22,915 nt of DNA from Nitrososphaera sp. (GTDB lineage Archaea; Thermoproteota; Nitrososphaeria; Nitrososphaerales; Nitrososphaeraceae), in assembly GCA_025929855.1 (NCBI GenBank), contig JAICPK010000002.1, forward strand, positions 1 to 22,915. Reading direction: 5' to 3'. This document shows, one piece after another, positions 7,442-15,183 of the stretch. The notes under the pieces are model-generated. The model was not told the origin of the DNA. It ran no database searches and saw only the letters and a program-made list of their open reading frames with translations. The position numbers and the translations under genes are program-made. The stretch's first letter is position 1. Each line of letters opens with the position of its first letter.

Positions 7442-7859
7442 CTGTTATAACTCCGCCACCTGCAGCCTCAATTTTTGACCTGGCGCTCTCTGAAACCCTG
7501 GTTACTTTGACCATATAAGCTCCGCTGATAGATCCTCCTCCAAGCAGCTTGTCATAACCTAGCGAGGTCAGATCCAGAACAACCCTGCCACTTTCGTCAG
7601 TCTTGCCATGCTTGGCAAATACTGCATCCAAGTCTCGGATATTAATCCACCTCTGTACGAGGTTGCGGTTAAAAGAGTTAAAAGGGTCATGACCAAAGTG
7701 GTTCGGCTCTTCAATGACTGTGCGCATCCAGAAGTGCTTGTGCTTTCCTGCACCTCCGACACCGCCTCTGCTTCCCGCCTGTCTGTGCTGGCCGACTTGG
7801 CCCCAGCCACAGTACCTGCTACCGCGCTGTCTTCTGCTTTTTCTAAATCTAGTAGCCAT
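7419..7859 (-). CDS. rpl15: Large-subunit ribosomal protein uL15
   Basis: Component of the 50S subunit that contacts 23S rRNA. The Arg/Gly-rich N-terminus (KSRRQRGSRYCGWGQVGQHR, residues 8-27) followed by GSRGGVGGAGKHKH is the typical archaeal/eukaryal uL15 pattern. The globular C-terminal part ends with VTRVSESARSKIEAAGG. The length of 146 residues is normal. The start ATG 7859 has GAGG about 11 nt ahead. The 77-bp gap to uL30 is the largest within the operon and is AT-rich at 7918-7926, so an internal promoter is possible. The 3' end overlaps secY. Confidence 0.96.
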   Translation of the reverse strand: MATRFRKSRRQRGSRYCGWGQVGQHRQAGSRGGVGGAGKHKHFWMRTVIEEPNHFGHDPFNSFNRNLVQRWINIRDLDAVFAKHGKTDESGRVVLDLTSLGYDKLLGGGSISGAYMVKVTRVSESARSKIEAAGGGVITDEQHDNN

Positions 7860-7936
7860 AAATCATTATCCCTCGCTCTGTGCTGTTGAAATTATAGCTA
7901 TCACGTTCACTCGCACCTTAATTAAGTCTTGCTGCA

Positions 7937-8395
7937 CTAGAGCATCCTCTTGACTATCTGGGCTAATTCGCCATCTTCTCCAAGAATTCCGTCTTGCATA
8001 TATTGAGTCTTGGTCTTTCTCTTGAACCCGCCTTTTGGGGGATTAAGAGCGAACCATGGTTTGATCCCTCCAAGCTTGCTCATTGCGACCTTGTTCTCTG
8101 CTATTGCGGATGCAAGGTCGTCAATACTATTGTACTCTTTTGGAAGATCCGGCTTTGTGATTGGTTTGTAGCCTGCTCTTCTGCCCCGCTTTTCAAGAAG
8201 TTCTTTGACTATGCTGGCATCTGCCTTTGTCCAGGCTACCTCATCCTTGACCTTTCGTAGCATGCCCAGGTATTCTGCGCTTTCTGGCACTATTGTCGCG
8301 CGAAAGCGCTTGTCGAGGTTGAGGCCATCAAGTGTCTTTTTGGCCTGTTGGGGGATGTTTACTGTTCCTTTGATTCTAACTACGAGATATGCCAT
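7937..8395 (-). CDS. rpl30: Large-subunit ribosomal protein uL30
   Basis: Archaeal uL30, longer (152 residues) than the bacterial form of about 60, with the archaeal/eukaryal C-terminal extension. The N-terminal ferredoxin-like core starts AYLVVRIKGTVNIPQQ (residues 2-17), which includes the RIKG strand. The conserved archaeal element GGIKPWFALNPPKGGFKRKT begins at residue 110. ATG 8395 lies 12 nt after the uS5 stop, so it is in the same transcript. It binds 23S and 5S rRNA in the central protuberance region. Confidence 0.96.
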   Translation of the reverse strand: MAYLVVRIKGTVNIPQQAKKTLDGLNLDKRFRATIVPESAEYLGMLRKVKDEVAWTKADASIVKELLEKRGRRAGYKPITKPDLPKEYNSIDDLASAIAENKVAMSKLGGIKPWFALNPPKGGFKRKTKTQYMQDGILGEDGELAQIVKRML

Positions 8396-8407
8396 CTAGT
8401 TTCATCA

Positions 8408-9031
8408 TCATCCTACACTGTATGTGCTCCTGAGAGCATTGAAAATTGCCTTTGTGGTCGAAGACATTGTACTTGTTGACCCAAAGGTCTTTGTCCATGA
8501 GTCCTTTAATCCTGCCAACTTCAATAGGCTCTTTATGTTCTCGCCAGCCACTATACCAAGGCCTCTTGGGCCAGGGATGATTTCAAGTGTAACACTGCCT
8601 CCCTTACCTCGCACTTTAAACGGCACGGAGTGGAGCTGATTGCACTTACACTCCCAGCTGCCGCAGCCAAGCTTGACAGGAATTACATTCAGGTAAGCCG
8701 CAGTTGTAGCCTTGTCTATGGCAACCCTCATTTGCGAAGCCTTGCCCTTGCCTATGCCAAACCAGCCAGTCTCATTACCAACAGCCACAAGAGCATTGAA
8801 ACGCGTCATCTCGCCGGCGTCAGTCTGCTTCTGGACAATACCCACATGAACCACTTGGCTCTTGATGTCCTGCAGAAGGTGCTTGACGATCTCTGGCTCT
8901 TGTATCCTCATTCCATTTTCGTAAATCTGATCCATTGAATTTATCTTGCCTGCCAGCACCATACTTCCAAGCGAAGTTCTAGGTTTCCATTCCGCCTGAT
9001 GTTGTCTTGCTGACGATGACATTTGGCTCAT
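8408..9031 (-). CDS. rps5: Small-subunit ribosomal protein uS5
   Basis: Ribosomal protein of the 30S body that lines the mRNA entry channel and affects decoding accuracy. The double-stranded-RNA-binding-like domain includes TRFNALVAVGNETGWFGIG (about residues 77-95). The archaeal motif CGSWECKC follows near 122-129, then the conserved PGPRGLGI turn (about 153-160) of the second domain. The length of 207 residues is typical. ATG 9031 overlaps the uL18 stop as ATGA, indicating coupled translation. Confidence 0.97.
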   Translation of the reverse strand: MSQMSSSARQHQAEWKPRTSLGSMVLAGKINSMDQIYENGMRIQEPEIVKHLLQDIKSQVVHVGIVQKQTDAGEMTRFNALVAVGNETGWFGIGKGKASQMRVAIDKATTAAYLNVIPVKLGCGSWECKCNQLHSVPFKVRGKGGSVTLEIIPGPRGLGIVAGENIKSLLKLAGLKDSWTKTFGSTSTMSSTTKAIFNALRSTYSVG

Positions 9032-9705
9032 TTCTCTTTTCTCTGCCCTCGCTTCTCTGCTACCGCATTCTTCTTTTCCTTTGCCTTTACTTCCTTGGTC
9101 GGTGCTTCTTTCGCTGCCTTCTTTGACACTGTCTTTTCTGCAGGCTTGCCTGAAATTTTGCTCTTTATTTCTTCAAAGTGTGAAGGATAATCTTCAGGCC
9201 TCAGGCCGTTTTTCAAAATCGCGGAGAAACGTGAATTGTACTCTTCCTCATTTTCTTTAAGAGCGTAGGAGTACTCTGCTATATGATTGCCACTGATCCT
9301 GTCTTCATCTGGAAGCGATTCTTTAGAGACAGGCATACTAACTCCTGCATCAACAATGCCCTTCATGCATGCTGCAACCCTTGAAGTAAAGTGGTTGTTA
9401 CCTATGTAGAGGACTGCGGCATTGATCTCCTTTTGTATTGCCTTCTTCCCCAATAGCACGCCTGTAAGATAACACGCCGGCAAATTGTTAAATGTACCCT
9501 TCCATCCGTGCTCAGCAAGTTCTCTGCTGTGAGCAGAGGCGATTACAATATCGCCTGTAGGAGTCGGCCTGAGAACTTGGGCTGCGACATTTTGATCGCT
9601 TATCCTGATAGTAACAAATAAGTGCCTGCCGATCAGGATCGCCGACCTCTTGCGATAATTAGTTTTATCTTCTCTAATCCTTTTTAGCGTATGAACATAA
9701 GTCAT
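9028..9705 (-). CDS. rpl18: Large-subunit ribosomal protein uL18
   Basis: 5S rRNA-binding protein of the 50S central protuberance. The N-terminus KRIREDKTNYRKR (residues 8-20) is the archaeal/eukaryal uL18 signature, followed by the core with TGVLLGKKA near 81-89. About 45 residues at the end (from KISGKPAEK) form a Lys/Ala/Glu-rich tail that makes this protein longer (225 residues) than many archaeal forms; such tails are usually disordered and bind RNA. It is the first gene of the operon here. ATG 9705 lies about 25 nt after the predicted transcription start set by the TATA box at 9751-9760. Confidence 0.95.
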   Translation of the reverse strand: MTYVHTLKRIREDKTNYRKRSAILIGRHLFVTIRISDQNVAAQVLRPTPTGDIVIASAHSRELAEHGWKGTFNNLPACYLTGVLLGKKAIQKEINAAVLYIGNNHFTSRVAACMKGIVDAGVSMPVSKESLPDEDRISGNHIAEYSYALKENEEEYNSRFSAILKNGLRPEDYPSHFEEIKSKISGKPAEKTVSKKAAKEAPTKEVKAKEKKNAVAEKRGQRKEK

Positions 9706-10298
9706 CAGTTATCCACCATTCAACGATTAGAGAAGCAACCAATGTAAAGCACTTATAAACGTTAGACTCAATCGATGAATCTTGATTTGGAAGGTTTGTT
9801 TTTCTCCTTTCTCTTTTCTTCCAAAATGTAGTCTATATTTATTACGACAAAACGTGCAATAACAATAATTGTTCTTTTTCTGCTGCTCTATTTGCTTTTG
9901 TTTTTGCACTAAAACCCTCTAGAGAAAAGTTTCTTGCGTCATGAGATCTTTGTATGTACTATCCACACCACAACTTGGGTTTCATTAAAACCATGGGGTA
10001 TGATGTTTCGCACCATATGCGTGTGTATAGATTGCACTTTGTCTTACTTCAGTAGTCTATATAAGAAATATCTTGTCAACCAGACGACATGCAGTCGTGA
10101 ATTCAAATCTAGTTGTCCCACTACAAAGAGACATATTTACCGTGCCAATATGAGGGGGTTATGAATAGCAATTTAATAGCAGCATATATGTCAGATCTAA
10201 TCTTATCATGATTCTTATGACTTGACAGTCTGTTGTAGCACTATTGACAGAACAATTGAATACTACTGTAACTGTAAGTTACAAAAGAAAGTATTAGT
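9706..10298. other. Non-coding stretch upstream of the ribosomal operon
   Basis: The stretch holds the operon promoter (9751-9760). Near the larB 3' end it also holds a TGTAAC-TGTAA-GTTACA hairpin (10267-10283) without a T tract. Two frames of 60-76 codons exist on opposite strands, but neither resembles a protein. No uL6, eL32 or eL19 gene precedes uL18, where many archaea have them. Confidence 0.5.
9751..9760 (-). promoter_or_regulatory. TATA box of the ribosomal/secY operon
   Basis: On the minus strand the site reads GTTTATAAGT. A start about 26 nt downstream (near 9730) would give a 5' leader of about 25 nt before uL18. This supports uL18 as the true first gene. Confidence 0.6.
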
Positions 10299-11081
10299 TC
10301 ATTTTCTCCTCGTCGTTCTCTTTGCAATCGATGCGGCATATGCACCCGCTCCAATGCCATTATCGATGTTTACCACTGCCAAGCCAAGGGTACAGCTCTG
10401 AAGCATAGATGCCAATGCTCCTATACCATTTGCACCAAAACCATAGCCTATTGAAGTTGGTACCCCTACAACTGGTATATCGACCATTGACGCTACAACT
10501 GAGGCAAGTGCACCTTCCATTCCTGCCACGACTACGATGGCGCCTATATCTTGCTTGAACATCTCTGCAAGAGCTGGGAAGAGACGATGTATTCCAGCAA
10601 TGCCTACATCATAACTTGTTATCGCCTCACAGCCCATTGCCTTGGAAACAATCCGTGCCTCTTCTGCAACTCCAATGTCTGAAGTGCCGGCCGATATTAC
10701 ACCTATTTTTGCATCGGTCATTTTGCGGGCAAACGACTTCTCAGAGGCAAGTAGTGTTGTGCTGTTCCTTCCAATTTCGACAATAAGGTCCTTTCTACGT
10801 AGTGCACCTGCTACTTTTGATAGCTCGTTCTTCTTTATCCTGCTGACTACAACTTGACCGTTACGCCTAACAATCACGCTCGCTATTCTGATGACGTCTT
10901 TGTACTCTTTGCTTTCAGAAAAAATGATCTCTGGCATTCCGCCTCTTCTTATTTCCCGCCCGACATCGAGCTTGGCAATATCGCCTATCTTTTCAATTGC
11001 ATGGATGGAGATCTCCTTCTTTACCTCCGATAGGCTAAGGCTGCCATTTGCAAATTCGTCAAGAATTGTATGTAGATCCAT
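10299..11081 (-). CDS. larB: Nickel-pincer cofactor synthase LarB
   Basis: First enzyme of nickel-pincer nucleotide (NPN) synthesis. It carboxylates nicotinic acid adenine dinucleotide at C5 and hydrolyses the product to pyridinium-3,5-biscarboxylate mononucleotide. The C-terminal half is the PurE-like fold: GTSDIGVAEEA at 132-142, DVGIAGIHR at 158-166, VAGMEGALASVVASM from 185 and GVPTSIGYG at 206-214. Cys230 in LQSC just before VVNIDNGIGAG matches the conserved cysteine that forms the substrate adduct in characterised LarB. The length of 260 residues is normal. ATG 11081 lies 38 nt after the mdh stop, so the two genes are probably one operon. LarC and LarE are encoded just across the divergent promoter. 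Confidence 0.93.
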   Translation of the reverse strand: MDLHTILDEFANGSLSLSEVKKEISIHAIEKIGDIAKLDVGREIRRGGMPEIIFSESKEYKDVIRIASVIVRRNGQVVVSRIKKNELSKVAGALRRKDLIVEIGRNSTTLLASEKSFARKMTDAKIGVISAGTSDIGVAEEARIVSKAMGCEAITSYDVGIAGIHRLFPALAEMFKQDIGAIVVVAGMEGALASVVASMVDIPVVGVPTSIGYGFGANGIGALASMLQSCTLGLAVVNIDNGIGAGAYAASIAKRTTRRK

Positions 11082-11119
11082 CCTTTAGCCAGCTATCAAC
11101 AACAAGAAAATAAAAGGGT

Positions 11120-12037
11120 TTAAAGTGGAAGTGCCCTGATCGCTTCCTTCACGCTTGCAGCGCCCTTGCTGAAAATTTCCTGCTCGAAGCTGTCCAGCTT
11201 GAGCTCAATTATGCGCTCTACGCCACCAGCTCCAATGATAACCGGGACACCTATGCACACATCATAAAATCCATATTCACCTTCAAGCAATGTTGACACT
11301 GGGATTACCAGCTTTTTGTCTCGGATGGCAGACTCGAGCATATTCGCAACTGCGTTGCCGGGTGCGTATACGGTCGCTCCCTTTAATGCAATGACCTCTG
11401 CTGCTACCTTTCTTGTCTTCTCAAAGATCTCCATTGCCTTATCCTTTGAGATAAACTCATGAAGCGGTATGCCTCCTATAGAAGAGAACCTTGTCAACGG
11501 CAGCATGTTTTCGCCGTGCTCACTTATTACCATAGCTTGAATTGAACTACGTGAAATATTGGTCGCATCTCGAATAAAGCTCTTAAATCTTGATAGGTCT
11601 AGCATGCCGCCCATTCCCATAACCTTGTTCTTTTTTGCTCCAAGAGTCTTGAGCGTAAAATAAGTCATCGGATCAAGTGGGTTTGTGACTACTACTACAG
11701 TCGCATTCTTTGCATAAAGCGCAACTTTGGATACGACATCCTTGACGATGCCTGCATTTATCTTGAGGAGATCCATTCTCGTCATCCCTGGCTTCCTTCC
11801 AACGCCTGCAACAAGCACTACATAGTCAGAATCGCGCACATCTTCGTAATTGTTTGAACCCCTTACTATGGTGTCAAAGCCCCTTTCTGACAGCTGGTGG
11901 TTAATGTCCATTGCTTCTCCCTGAGGGAGGCCCTGCACTATATCAAGCAGTAGTATGTCTCTATCAAGCTCCCTCAGCCCGCAATTGAGGGCAGCTGAGG
12001 CACCCACCTTTCCAGATCCGATTATGGTAATTGTCAT
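11120..12037 (-). CDS. mdh: Malate dehydrogenase (LDH/MDH family)
   Basis: NAD(P)-dependent 2-hydroxyacid dehydrogenase that interconverts malate and oxaloacetate. The nucleotide site GSGKVG is at residues 7-12, and Asp32 ends strand 2, favouring NAD. Substrate-binding Arg81 and Arg87 flank the mobile loop. Arg81 sits where lactate dehydrogenases have Gln, which marks malate as substrate. Asn119 (TNP), Asp147, Arg150 and the proton-relay His174 (SEHG) complete the site. The length of 305 residues is usual for the LDH-like archaeal MDH group. ATG 12037 follows a strong TATA box by about 30 nt, so the leader is very short. Its partner larB is downstream; the pairing suggests, but does not prove, a metabolic link to 2-hydroxyacid racemisation. 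Confidence 0.93.
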   Translation of the reverse strand: MTITIIGSGKVGASAALNCGLRELDRDILLLDIVQGLPQGEAMDINHQLSERGFDTIVRGSNNYEDVRDSDYVVLVAGVGRKPGMTRMDLLKINAGIVKDVVSKVALYAKNATVVVVTNPLDPMTYFTLKTLGAKKNKVMGMGGMLDLSRFKSFIRDATNISRSSIQAMVISEHGENMLPLTRFSSIGGIPLHEFISKDKAMEIFEKTRKVAAEVIALKGATVYAPGNAVANMLESAIRDKKLVIPVSTLLEGEYGFYDVCIGVPVIIGAGGVERIIELKLDSFEQEIFSKGAASVKEAIRALPL

Positions 12038-12062
12038 AGCCTAACTTGCAAGCAGAATATTG

Positions 12063-12072
12063 CTTATATAAA
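12063..12072 (-). promoter_or_regulatory. TATA box of mdh-larB
   Basis: On the minus strand the site reads TTTATATAAG, centred 30 nt before ATG 12037. It is back to back with the TATA-like box at 12094-12103 that serves the opposite unit. Confidence 0.6.
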
Positions 12073-12093
12073 TTGCGATTGGAGCTGGGTCAA

Positions 12094-12103
12094 CTTTAAA
12101 TTA
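12094..12103 (+). promoter_or_regulatory. TATA-like box for the His-rich membrane protein
   Basis: CTTTAAATTA is centred about 30 nt before TTG 12129, giving a near-leaderless mRNA. AAGGA at 12123-12127 lies too close to the TTG to act as a ribosome-binding site. Confidence 0.4.
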
Positions 12104-12128
12104 ATCAGCATGTCAAGTCAATAAGGAA

Positions 12129-12704
12129 TTGTCAAAGAAGAAAAGGAGGGACGACAGCTACTTTGCTGTAGATCGACGTAGGAAAAGAAAATACATGATG
12201 ATTATAATACCCGTCATCATAGCAGTGGCGGCAGCTAGTATTGCAGGAGCTATTTTATACCAGCCTCCTCCTACGGCAATGGCAGTAAGTGGAATAGAAT
12301 GTAATAGGTCTGAGCAGCTTAATTATCATGTTCATTCGGGTATAGACATATTTGTTAATGGCGCACAGCAGCAAGTCCCTTCAAATATTGGGATACTTTC
12401 TTCACCCTCATGCCTATACTGGCTTCACACTCATACTGCAGATGGCATAATACATGTAGAAGCGCCTCAAACCAGAGAATTCACACTGGGGCAGTTCCTT
12501 GACGTTTGGCAGCAAACTGGTAACTCAACAGCATTCTTTGACTCCGTATCTGGTATGCCTGTAACAGCCTATGTGGATGGCCAGAGATTTGAAGGTGATT
12601 ATAGGACAATACCTCTAGAATCACTCAGATCGGTCGTCCTCGCGTATGGCACGCCTCCTGAGGATATTCCAGCTGAACATGACTTTGGCGAGATAACAAG
12701 ATAA
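12129..12704 (+). CDS. Membrane-anchored His-rich protein, function unknown
   Basis: A 191-residue protein with a very basic N-terminus (residues 3-21), one membrane segment (about 23-44) and an outside domain. That domain has Cys58, H67-x-H69 (YHVHSGIDIFVNG), Cys95, and LHTHTADGIIHVEAP with His100, His102 and His109. The pattern, an HxH before an IFVNG strand and an LHTH...IHVE signature, recurs in uncharacterised anchored proteins of archaea and actinobacteria as I recall them. The histidines could bind a metal, and the two cysteines could form a disulfide. TTG 12129 is the start; ATG at codons 23-24 would cut into the membrane segment. It is 43 bp upstream of larC, which has its own TATA box, so co-transcription is uncertain. 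A link to nickel is only a guess from location. Confidence 0.8.
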   Translation: MSKKKRRDDSYFAVDRRRKRKYMMIIIPVIIAVAAASIAGAILYQPPPTAMAVSGIECNRSEQLNYHVHSGIDIFVNGAQQQVPSNIGILSSPSCLYWLHTHTADGIIHVEAPQTREFTLGQFLDVWQQTGNSTAFFDSVSGMPVTAYVDGQRFEGDYRTIPLESLRSVVLAYGTPPEDIPAEHDFGEITR

Positions 12705-12716
12705 AAGCATAAACGT

Positions 12717-12725
12717 GATATAAAG
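12717..12725 (+). promoter_or_regulatory. TATA box for larC-larE
   Basis: GATATAAAG is centred about 27 nt before ATG 12748. This predicts a leaderless larC mRNA separate from the upstream gene. Confidence 0.5.
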
Positions 12726-12747
12726 CAAAAGCACAAGCTAGGTAGCT

Positions 12748-13995
12748 ATGTCAAGAAGAGTTGCTATAATTGATTCTCAGGTGGCAGGAATTGCTGGCGA
12801 CATGCTGATGTCTAGCCTAGTGGATGCAGGTGCTAACAAGACCAAAGTCATTGAGGCAATCTTTACTTGCCAGAACTTTGTCAAAGATAGCAAGATAATT
12901 AATGCTCATTTTGCCAAAGTGATATCACACAGCTTTGCTGCCACACAACTGCAAATGAAATGCAAAGACGGGGCACTCAAGCGCAAGGGCACAGAAATGT
13001 ATTCTGCACTTGCAAGATGTTGCGACTCTGTGGGACTTGAGGATAGGGCCAAGACATTTGCATTAGATTCTCTCAAAATGATAATTTCTGCTGAGGCTGC
13101 CATCCATGGCCAGAATTTTGACAACGTACACCTACACGAAGCATCCAGCATTGATACCTTTGCAGACCTTGTTGGATGTGCAACAGCGTTGCAGGATCTC
13201 CAGCTTTTTGACGCCAAAATGTATTCTACTAAAGTGGCAGTTGGTGGGGGCCTGCTAAGGTTCTCTCATGGTACCATCCCAAATCCTGCCAGTGCAATCC
13301 TTGAAATTTTCAAAAATAAACAATTCGTCTTGGTAGGGGGGCAGGCTGAAGATGAACTGACAACTCCTACAGGGGCAGCAATGCTTGTCAATTTGGTGCA
13401 CGGTAGTGTGAACTACTATCCCAGCATTGCGCCCGAAAAAATTGGCTATGGTGCAGGCATAAAAAAGTTTGAAGATTTTCCCAATGTGGTTCGCATAGCA
13501 ATAGGTACATCGGGAACTGTCTATGAAACCTCTAAGGATACAGTCTATGTCGTGGAAACAAACATCGATGACGTGTCTGGCGAGCTAGTAGGTAACCTTG
13601 TAGAGCAGCTGGCTGAAGTCGCAAAGGATGTGACAGTCATTTCAGGTACCACTAAAAAGAGCCGGCCAACCTATCTCATTAGAATTATATCGGAAAATGC
13701 GCAACTAAACAGCGTGCTTAAGTTACTATTCGATGAATCCGGGACGCTTGGTGCTCGAGTGCAGGAAGTAGAGCGAATTGTTCTGCCTAGGAGCATACTA
13801 ACTATGTCGGTTAATATTAACGGCAACATCCTCGACGTGCGCGTCAAGATTGTCAAGGATTCAGCTGGGAGAATAACAAATGTTAAACCTGAGTTTGAAG
13901 ATGTCAAGATGATTGCAACAAAGTGCCAAATGCCGGTCAAGAGCGCAATGGATCAGATCCGGTCAGAAGTTATGAAAAAGCTAGGAGAAGCATAA
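12748..13995 (+). CDS. larC: Nickel insertase LarC, unsplit
   Basis: CTP-dependent nickel insertase for the last step of NPN cofactor synthesis, in which Ni is placed into the pincer nucleotide. The N-terminal domain opens with GIAGDMLMSSLVDAG (about residues 14-28), has HLHEASSID (128-136) and the TPTGAAML element (206-213). The C-terminal CTP-binding domain begins around ETNIDDVSGE (270-279). The protein is 415 residues in one uninterrupted frame, unlike Lactobacillus larC, where a programmed frameshift joins larC1 and larC2. ATG 12748 has its own TATA box at leaderless distance. The stop lies 1 nt before larE, so larC and larE are one operon. Confidence 0.95.
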   Translation: MSRRVAIIDSQVAGIAGDMLMSSLVDAGANKTKVIEAIFTCQNFVKDSKIINAHFAKVISHSFAATQLQMKCKDGALKRKGTEMYSALARCCDSVGLEDRAKTFALDSLKMIISAEAAIHGQNFDNVHLHEASSIDTFADLVGCATALQDLQLFDAKMYSTKVAVGGGLLRFSHGTIPNPASAILEIFKNKQFVLVGGQAEDELTTPTGAAMLVNLVHGSVNYYPSIAPEKIGYGAGIKKFEDFPNVVRIAIGTSGTVYETSKDTVYVVETNIDDVSGELVGNLVEQLAEVAKDVTVISGTTKKSRPTYLIRIISENAQLNSVLKLLFDESGTLGARVQEVERIVLPRSILTMSVNINGNILDVRVKIVKDSAGRITNVKPEFEDVKMIATKCQMPVKSAMDQIRSEVMKKLGEA

Positions 13996-13996
13996 A

Positions 13997-14818
13997 ATGG
14001 AAACCTTCGACAAACTGGTAGAATGGTTCGTAAAGAACGGAGGCGATAGAGCAATAGTGGCACTTTCTGGTGGAGTCGATAGCGCTGTAGTAGCATTAGC
14101 TGCAAAAAAAGCGCTTGGCAATGGCGCTATTGCCATAACGGCTGATTATAAGACGCTGGCAGAGGAAGAACTTGCCGCAGCATGGCAGGTCGCAAGAGAG
14201 ATAGGCATTAAGCACAAAGTGATTGAATACAATGAGCTTGAAAACACATCCTTTGTAAAAAATGACACCATGCGATGCTACTATTGCAGGACAGAGCTTG
14301 GACAGCGCCTTGCAGAGGAAGCAAGAAGGGCAGGTATACTACTCATTGTAGATGGAACAAATATCGACGATCTAACAGACTACAGGCCCGGTATTAGAGC
14401 TCTTCGTGAAAATGGTGTGCGAAGCCCAATGATAGAGCTTAGCATAGGGAAGACAGAGATACGTGAAATCGCAAAGAGTTTTAAGCTTTCTGTTTATGAC
14501 AAGCCTTCCAATGCGTGTCTTGCCTCCCGGATACCGACAGGGAACGAGGTCACATACGAAAAACTACAAAGGATTGAGGATGCAGAGATAATAGTCAAGA
14601 CAATTTTTGGCGTAAGGCAGGTGCGCGTAAGAGATCACGGCGACCTTGCAAGGATTGAAGTAGGCAGAGATGAGTTGCACAAGATGTTTGATGTAGACAA
14701 GCTTGCAATCTTGGACAACAAGCTTAAGGAGCTTACATTCAAGTTCGTTTCTATTGATGTAGTAGGCTACAAGACAGGTAAGCTGGTAGTTATAGATAGA
14801 CAGGATCAGAAGGGGTAA
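13997..14818 (+). CDS. larE: LarE sulfurtransferase, three-cysteine type
   Basis: ATP-dependent sulfur insertase that converts the two carboxylates of the LarB product to thiocarboxylates. The PP-loop SGGVDSA at residues 24-30 adenylates the substrate. Cys94 and Cys97 (RCYYCR) with Cys174 (ACLASRIPTG) give three conserved cysteines. In characterised LarE of this type they hold a [4Fe-4S] cluster that carries the sulfide. In single-cysteine forms such as Lactobacillus LarE, one cysteine is consumed as sulfur donor. The sequence therefore suggests the catalytic cluster type. The length of 273 residues is normal. ATG 13997 follows larC by 1 nt. A cysteine desulfurase gene 1.5 kb away could supply sulfur, but no link is proven. 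Confidence 0.94.
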   Translation: METFDKLVEWFVKNGGDRAIVALSGGVDSAVVALAAKKALGNGAIAITADYKTLAEEELAAAWQVAREIGIKHKVIEYNELENTSFVKNDTMRCYYCRTELGQRLAEEARRAGILLIVDGTNIDDLTDYRPGIRALRENGVRSPMIELSIGKTEIREIAKSFKLSVYDKPSNACLASRIPTGNEVTYEKLQRIEDAEIIVKTIFGVRQVRVRDHGDLARIEVGRDELHKMFDVDKLAILDNKLKELTFKFVSIDVVGYKTGKLVVIDRQDQKG

Positions 14819-14880
14819 CACCCTATAAACACCAAGCCCACTCCTACTATTACGCCCAGAGTGAGAAGACCTACTGTCAA
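14806..14880 (-). pseudogene. Micro-ORF for one membrane helix, start damaged
   Basis: The minus frame, read from just after an in-frame TAG (14893-14895), gives DKKRLTVGLLTLGVIVGVGL and continues VFIGCYPF to a stop at 14806. Positive residues followed by one hydrophobic stretch is the layout of a tiny inner-membrane protein. The TAG sits exactly where ATG would be expected, so the gene may be inactivated. A TTG at 14880 could still start 24 residues. It overlaps the larE end by 13 nt in antisense. A chance frame cannot be excluded. Confidence 0.25.
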
Positions 14881-14895
14881 ACGCTTCTTGTCCTA

Positions 14896-15150
14896 ACTTA
14901 TTTTAATTACTGAACCCCTCACTTCCACTATTTTTGAAACTGATGATCAAAAAGACATACTTTTTCTATTTTAGCAGAAATAGCGAGGCTGAATAATTGT
15001 GAAAGATTATCTTTTTTGGTCTAATTCAAATATGCTAGTAGTTTAACATATTAAAAGATCATGATCCTGTCAATTTCAAAATCTACTTCTATGTTCGATG
15101 CTGATGCTCTATGATAAAAGGTAAAGATCGGTCTTGGAAAGCTGGCTGAG
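14896..15150. other. Non-coding stretch before the tRNA fragment
   Basis: AT-rich, with no recognisable gene. A TATA-like TGATAAAAGG near 15112-15121 lies about 35 nt before the tRNA-like 3' part. Confidence 0.4.
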
Positions 15151-15183
15151 CTGAGGTCGTGGGTTCAAATCCCACCTGGTCCA
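15151..15183 (+). pseudogene. Orphan tRNA 3' part (T arm and acceptor strand)
   Basis: The bases form a perfect T arm, GTGGG-TTCAAAT-CCCAC (15159-15175), then a 7-base acceptor 3' strand CTGGTCC (15176-15182), discriminator A and CTTTT. The variable-loop sequence AGGTC precedes it. No 5' acceptor strand (GGACCAG), D arm or matching anticodon stem is found in the preceding 300 bases, so this is not a full tRNA in place. It may be a scar of integration at a tRNA gene, a decayed gene, or the 3' half of a split tRNA. Confidence 0.6.

Noticed and set aside
9727..9909. 60-codon minus frame with Cys-x-Cys-x2-Cys
   Set aside because: It runs across the uL18 TATA box, is a Lys/Gln-rich low-complexity frame, and shows no complete metal site.
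10090..10120. tRNA-like GTCGTG..TTCAAATC segment, similar to the orphan tRNA 3' part at 15151
   Set aside because: The T-stem bases do not pair and the acceptor strand does not match, so decay or coincidence cannot be told apart.
9934..10164. 76-codon plus frame with scattered cysteines
   Set aside because: The composition looks random, no start context is seen, and there is no motif spacing typical of zinc proteins.
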